From contig NZ_BBYF01000025.1 of assembly GCF_001894745.1 (NCBI RefSeq), forward strand, positions 1-64,000: a stretch of DNA of 64,000 nt. Reading direction: 5' to 3'. Position 1 is the stretch's first letter, and the number at the start of each line of letters is the position of its first letter. The position numbers and the translations under genes are program-made. Shown piece by piece: positions 59,838-64,000 of this stretch. The stretch is from Paenibacillus sp. NAIST15-1. Its GTDB lineage: Bacteria; Bacillota; Bacilli; Paenibacillales; Paenibacillaceae. Under the pieces are notes generated by a model. The model made no database searches. It was given only the letters and a program-made list of their open reading frames with translations, and was not told the origin of the DNA.

Positions 59838-62285
59838 TTATACATGTGCTGTGTTAACCTCGTTGTTGCGCAGGACGAGCAGCTCGCCATCTTTCTCGTC
59901 GATGACGACGGCATCGCCCTTGCTGACATTACCCTTCAACAATTCCTCTGACAGGCGATCCTCGATATGCTTCTGAATCGCTCTACGCAATGGACGGGCG
60001 CCATACGCTGGATCAAAGCCTTCCTTCGCGAGGAAATTCTTCGCATTGTCTGTCAATTGGAAATCAACATCCTGTTCCTTCAGGCGCTTGCGAAGCTCAC
60101 CGGCCATCAAGGATACGATTTCAGCGATGTGCTTCTGCTCCAAGGAGTGGAACACAATAATTTCATCAATCCGGTTCAAGAATTCTGGGCGGAAGCTCTT
60201 CTTCAATTCACCCATCACTTTATCCTTCATGTTGTTGTAGTCTTTGCCTGCATCATCAACTGCAGTGAAGCCAAGCGTAGAATTACGCTTAATTGCTTCG
60301 GCCCCAACGTTGGATGTCAGGATGATAAGCGTGTTACGGAAGTCGACTACACGTCCCTTCGAATCGGTGAGACGGCCATCTTCCAACACTTGAAGCAAAA
60401 TGTTGAATACTTCTGGATGTGCCTTCTCGATTTCGTCCAACAAGACGACTGAGTATGGCTTACGGCGAACCTTCTCCGTCAATTGGCCGCCCTCTTCATA
60501 GCCAACATATCCCGGAGGCGCTCCGACGAGACGAGCTGTCGAATGCTTCTCCATGTATTCGGACATATCAATTCGGATTACCGCATTCTCATCACCGAAC
60601 AAAGATTCGGCCAAGGCACGAGCAAGCTCAGTCTTACCTACCCCAGTTGGGCCAAGGAAGATGAAGGAGCCCATCGGACGCTTCGGATCCTTCAACCCTG
60701 CACGCGCACGGCGGATTGCACGGCTCACTGCTTTCACCGCTTCATCTTGGCCGATGACACGCTCATGAAGAATCTCTTCCATCTTGAGCAAGCGCTCTGT
60801 CTCTTCTTCCTTCAGCTTCAATACCGGAATTCCGGTCCAGCTCGCTACGACTTGAGCAATATCCTCTGGCGTAACTTCAGAATCCACGCGTCCCTGCTTC
60901 TCTTTCCACTGGTTGCGAACGGTCTCCAGTTCTTCGCGCATCTTCTGCTCTGTATCACGCAGCGCAGCGGCTTTCTCGAATTCTTGGCTTTGCACAGATG
61001 CGTCCTTCTCTTTGCGGATGTCTTCCAAACGTGCTTCAAGCTCTTTCAAATTTGGTGGTACTGTATACGAATGAAGGCGAACTTTAGAGCTCGCTTCATC
61101 AATCAAGTCAATTGCCTTATCCGGCAGGAAGCGATCTGTAATATAACGATCCGAGAGCTTCACCGCTTGCTCAATTGCCTCATCGGTAATTTTCACACGG
61201 TGATGGGCTTCATAACGATCACGCAGCCCAGTCAAGATCTGGATTGCTTCCTCTGGAGTAGGCTGGTCGACCGTAATCGGCTGGAAGCGGCGTTCGAGCG
61301 CTGCATCCTTCTCGATATATTTGCGGTACTCATCAAGTGTTGTCGCCCCAATGCACTGCAGCTCTCCACGAGCCAATGCAGGCTTCAAAATGTTCGATGC
61401 ATCAATGGCGCCTTCAGCACCGCCGGCACCGATGAGCGTATGCAATTCATCGATGAACAGGATGACATTGCCTGCTTGGCGAATTTCATCCATGATCTTC
61501 TTCAGGCGATCCTCGAACTCACCCCGGTATTTCGTTCCGGCTACAACCGAACCCATATCAAGCGTCATAACACGCTTATCGCGAAGCGTCTCTGGAATTT
61601 CATTGTTAATAATCTTCTGTGCCAGACCTTCAGCTACGGCCGTCTTACCAACCCCAGGCTCACCGATAAGTACGGGGTTATTCTTCGTACGGCGGCTCAG
61701 TACTTGAATGACGCGCTCAATTTCCTTCGAACGACCGATAACCGGATCAAGATTTCCTTCCTTCGCTACTGCTGTCAGATCACGAGCTAAGCTGTCCAGT
61801 GTCGGTGTGCTTACATTTTGCGACTGTCCATGATGGCTGGATACCGCTTCGCTGCTTCCAAGCAGCTGCAGCACTTGTTGGCGTGCCTTGTTCAAGCTAA
61901 TGCCAAGGTTGTTCAACACCCGTGCTGCTACGCCTTCTCCTTCACGGATCAAGCCAAGCAGAATGTGCTCTGTACCCACATAAGTGTGGCCAAGCTTGCG
62001 CGCTTCATCCATGGACAGCTCAATCACTTTCTTCGCACGCGGGGTATATGCAATATTGAGTGGCTGTTCTTGACCGCGCCCGATCAAGGTTTCGACTTCG
62101 TCCTGAATCTTCTCCAATCCAAGGCCAAGCGCTACAAGTGCCTTAGCTGCGATGCCTTCCCCTTCGCGAATAAGTCCAAGCAGAATATGCTCCGTTCCGA
62201 TATTGTTATGCCCGAGTCGTACTGCTTCTTCTTGTGCCAAAGCCAATACTTTCTGCGCACGTTCTGTGAATCTACCGAACATCAT
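59838..62285 (-). CDS. clpC: ClpC, AAA+ chaperone of the ClpCP protease
   Basis: An 815-aa protein with a double Clp-N repeat (residues 1-140, [18 protein letters not shown] and [17 protein letters not shown]), D1 with Walker [10 protein letters not shown], a central coiled coil with a UVR-like ALRDTEQ, and D2 with GPTGVGKTE. ClpC unfolds arginine-phosphorylated proteins and, with MecA, ComK. GGAGGTG precedes the ATG pair. It is last in its operon and ends at a terminator. Confidence 0.98.
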   Translation of the reverse strand: MMFGRFTERAQKVLALAQEEAVRLGHNNIGTEHILLGLIREGEGIAAKALVALGLGLEKIQDEVETLIGRGQEQPLNIAYTPRAKKVIELSMDEARKLGHTYVGTEHILLGLIREGEGVAARVLNNLGISLNKARQQVLQLLGSSEAVSSHHGQSQNVSTPTLDSLARDLTAVAKEGNLDPVIGRSKEIERVIQVLSRRTKNNPVLIGEPGVGKTAVAEGLAQKIINNEIPETLRDKRVMTLDMGSVVAGTKYRGEFEDRLKKIMDEIRQAGNVILFIDELHTLIGAGGAEGAIDASNILKPALARGELQCIGATTLDEYRKYIEKDAALERRFQPITVDQPTPEEAIQILTGLRDRYEAHHRVKITDEAIEQAVKLSDRYITDRFLPDKAIDLIDEASSKVRLHSYTVPPNLKELEARLEDIRKEKDASVQSQEFEKAAALRDTEQKMREELETVRNQWKEKQGRVDSEVTPEDIAQVVASWTGIPVLKLKEEETERLLKMEEILHERVIGQDEAVKAVSRAIRRARAGLKDPKRPMGSFIFLGPTGVGKTELARALAESLFGDENAVIRIDMSEYMEKHSTARLVGAPPGYVGYEEGGQLTEKVRRKPYSVVLLDEIEKAHPEVFNILLQVLEDGRLTDSKGRVVDFRNTLIILTSNVGAEAIKRNSTLGFTAVDDAGKDYNNMKDKVMGELKKSFRPEFLNRIDEIIVFHSLEQKHIAEIVSLMAGELRKRLKEQDVDFQLTDNAKNFLAKEGFDPAYGARPLRRAIQKHIEDRLSEELLKGNVSKGDAVVIDEKDGELLVLRNNEVNTAHV

Positions 62286-62308
62286 AAGTGTTGCACCTCC
62301 ATATTACA

Positions 62309-63376
62309 TTATGATTTAGATTTGGATAACGTCTCGCGAATCATCTTCGCGCGATATGAATCCCGATCTTCTTGAGATAATGTCGTGTTGTATTTATATT
62401 GTAAGAAGCCTGGCTGTGTCATGACCAATAATTCATTCAGTTGTGACGATTGAATATGCTGCAGGATGCCAAGGTCAGAACCAAGCCTAATGTCGGACAA
62501 CCGCTGTGCGGCTTCTTTTGAATCCATAATAACTGCATGCTTCAAAATTCCATATGAGCGGCAAATGCGATCCGTAAGCCGCATGCTATTGCTTGTCAGC
62601 AGCTGTTCCCGAGCTGCCTTCTCATGCTCGATTAATTGCTTCACAACACTGTACAAATTATCAATAATCTCAGATTCGGATTGGCCTAATGTAATCTGAT
62701 TTGATATTTGGAACAGGTTGCCGATCGCTTCGCTTCCTTCTCCGTATATGCCTCTAACCGCCAATCCAACTTGGGTAACGGCCTGAAGCATGAGGTTAAT
62801 CTGCTGTGTCATTACCAATGCTGGCAAATGCATCATCACCGATGCCCGTATTCCTGTTCCCACATTCGTCGGGCAGCTCGTTAAGAAACCTCTCTTCTCA
62901 TCGAAGGCGTAGTCGATTTGCGATTCAAACACATCATCGATGCGGTTAGCCTGCTCCCAAGCCTCACGAATTTGCAGCCCTGGAGATAGGCATTGAATAC
63001 GAAGATGATCTTCCTCGTTAATCATGATGCTTATCGACTCATCCTCACTGACAATGACCGCACCATTGCGGGACTCATTTGCCAAACTCGGGGATATCAA
63101 ATGCTTCTCTACTAGAACTTGCTTCTCTGTATCGCTAAGCTCTGCCAGCTCTAATTCATGAAAGTGATTCAATTGCGCAAATTCCGGGTCTTTCATGACT
63201 GCTGACAAACGATCCAACACCTCGGCCGATTGTTGATTCGTAGCCAAGAGCGGGAACGGCAGTCCGCTAATATTCCGTGCTATACGGATACGGCTGCTGA
63301 TGACGATATCGGAATCTGGGCCCGTGCCGCGCATCCAATCGCTTAGGGCTTCTTCAATAAATCGTCGCTCTGTCAT
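62309..63376 (-). CDS. mcsB: McsB, protein arginine kinase
   Basis: A 355-aa guanidino-kinase-family enzyme that phosphorylates arginines to tag proteins for ClpCP. VISSRIRIARNI is N-terminal, and the reactive Cys is in LTSCPTNVGTGIRASVM. I chose the ATG at 63374-63376, with AAGGAG eight bases upstream; six earlier codons are not part of the family start. It follows mcsA and precedes clpC by 23 bases, so it is translationally close. Confidence 0.97.
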   Translation of the reverse strand: MTERRFIEEALSDWMRGTGPDSDIVISSRIRIARNISGLPFPLLATNQQSAEVLDRLSAVMKDPEFAQLNHFHELELAELSDTEKQVLVEKHLISPSLANESRNGAVIVSEDESISIMINEEDHLRIQCLSPGLQIREAWEQANRIDDVFESQIDYAFDEKRGFLTSCPTNVGTGIRASVMMHLPALVMTQQINLMLQAVTQVGLAVRGIYGEGSEAIGNLFQISNQITLGQSESEIIDNLYSVVKQLIEHEKAAREQLLTSNSMRLTDRICRSYGILKHAVIMDSKEAAQRLSDIRLGSDLGILQHIQSSQLNELLVMTQPGFLQYKYNTTLSQEDRDSYRAKMIRETLSKSKS

Positions 63377-63448
63377 CTCGTCATCTCCTTCCAATTCGCA
63401 CTGCTTATTGTCATTTTACTCCCTCGATAGCGCTTGTATCCTAGGTGC

Positions 63449-63994
63449 TTATGAACTGCTTCTCTCTGAATCGCTTGGCGGCTGCTTCTCCAATTCGCGA
63501 ATACGGTCACGCAAGGTTGCGGCCTCTTCGAACTCTTCACGCAAAATGCTGAACTGCAGCTGTTTCTTCAATTCTTCCAGCTCGCGTCTGCGCTGAATTC
63601 GGCCTCCCCCACGCTTCGGAATTTTGCCAACGTGAACGGTATTGCCATGTACCCGCTTCAATAGCGGATCTAAGCGCTCACCGAAAAAGGTGTAGCATTC
63701 ATCACAGCCAAAGCGGCCGAGCTTACCGAACTGTGCATAAGTCAGTCCGCACTTCTCACAGCGCATAGGCTGTGGTTTCGCATCTTCCTTAGCTCCCTGT
63801 TTGCTCCCTGTCAGATCGAAATCAAGCAATCCCGACAATAAATTATGGATGGAGAATCCGTTCGCCGTGCCTGGAATCCATTCGCCTTTTTCCCGGGCAC
63901 ATGATTCACAAATGTGAAACTCCGTCTTCTGCCCATTAATGATTTTCGTAAAATGCAGGGTAGCCGGTTTCTGACCACATTGTTGACACACCAT
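63449..63994 (-). CDS. mcsA: McsA, activator of McsB
   Basis: A 181-aa zinc protein with four CxxC pairs (CQQC, CESC, CEKC, CDEC) and a C-terminal UVR domain (LKKQLQFSILREEFEEAATL). It binds and activates McsB and modulates CtsR. The ATG is six bases from the window end, and MVCQQCGQKPATLHFTKI matches the Bacillus start, so the gene is complete. The repressor gene ctsR should lie next to it, beyond base 64000. Confidence 0.95.
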   Translation of the reverse strand: MVCQQCGQKPATLHFTKIINGQKTEFHICESCAREKGEWIPGTANGFSIHNLLSGLLDFDLTGSKQGAKEDAKPQPMRCEKCGLTYAQFGKLGRFGCDECYTFFGERLDPLLKRVHGNTVHVGKIPKRGGGRIQRRRELEELKKQLQFSILREEFEEAATLRDRIRELEKQPPSDSERSSS

Positions 63995-64000
63995 AACCGT

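Overview
The window is core chromosome of a spore-forming, low-GC Gram-positive bacterium of the class Bacilli. Paenibacillaceae (Paenibacillus or a close relative) is the best guess, inferred from Bacillus-like gene order, the spore genes pdaB, kbaA, gerD and cwlD, and protein sequences close to but distinct from Bacillus. Almost every gene is on the minus strand, so the biological order runs from high to low coordinates. No tRNA gene, CRISPR array, insertion sequence or prophage is visible.

Region by region, in transcription order. (1) 64000-57147: the mcsA-mcsB-clpC part of the ctsR operon (arginine-phosphorylation quality control), a terminator, then radA and disA (DNA repair and c-di-AMP). 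(2) 57100-51777: pssA, a small unidentified plus-strand gene, then yacL-ispD-ispF-gltX. (3) 51710-46246: a T-box-controlled cysE-cysS-mrnC-rlmB-rae1 operon, then sigH with its own promoter and terminator. (4) 46000-33850: rpmG-secE-nusG-rplK-rplA, rplJ-rplL behind an L10 leader, an rsmC-like methyltransferase, and rpoB-rpoC behind a long leader. (5) 33750-28860: the str operon (L7Ae-like protein, rpsL, rpsG, fusA, tuf). (6) 28800-25950: two accessory genes inserted between str and S10, a HemAT-type globin-coupled chemoreceptor and an exported stalk-domain protein. (7) 25800-10160: the S10-spc-alpha supercluster from rpsJ to rplQ, including secY, adk, map, infA and rpoA. (8) 9970-5051: truA, rplM-rpsI, the sulfate-assimilation pair cysH-sat, and cwlD. 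(9) 5000-280: salA/mrp, gerD (plus), kbaA, pdaB (plus), a SpoIIM-family membrane protein and a small unknown gene. (10) The left edge is a tandem-promoter rRNA leader firing leftward into an rRNA operon outside the window.

Together the genes build ribosomes and RNA polymerase, with amino-acid-responsive (T-box), ribosomal-protein (L10, possibly L13 and L1) and sporulation (sigH, sigma-G) control layered on top. Start sites were re-chosen from Shine-Dalgarno spacing. Many essential genes use GTG or TTG.

I found no clear novel multi-gene system. The items most worth a second look are the two-gene insertion between tuf and rpsJ, a perfect 10-bp-arm palindrome across the sigH promoter, the elaborate rpoB leader, and the uncharacterised small proteins at 283-519 and 55849-56244.
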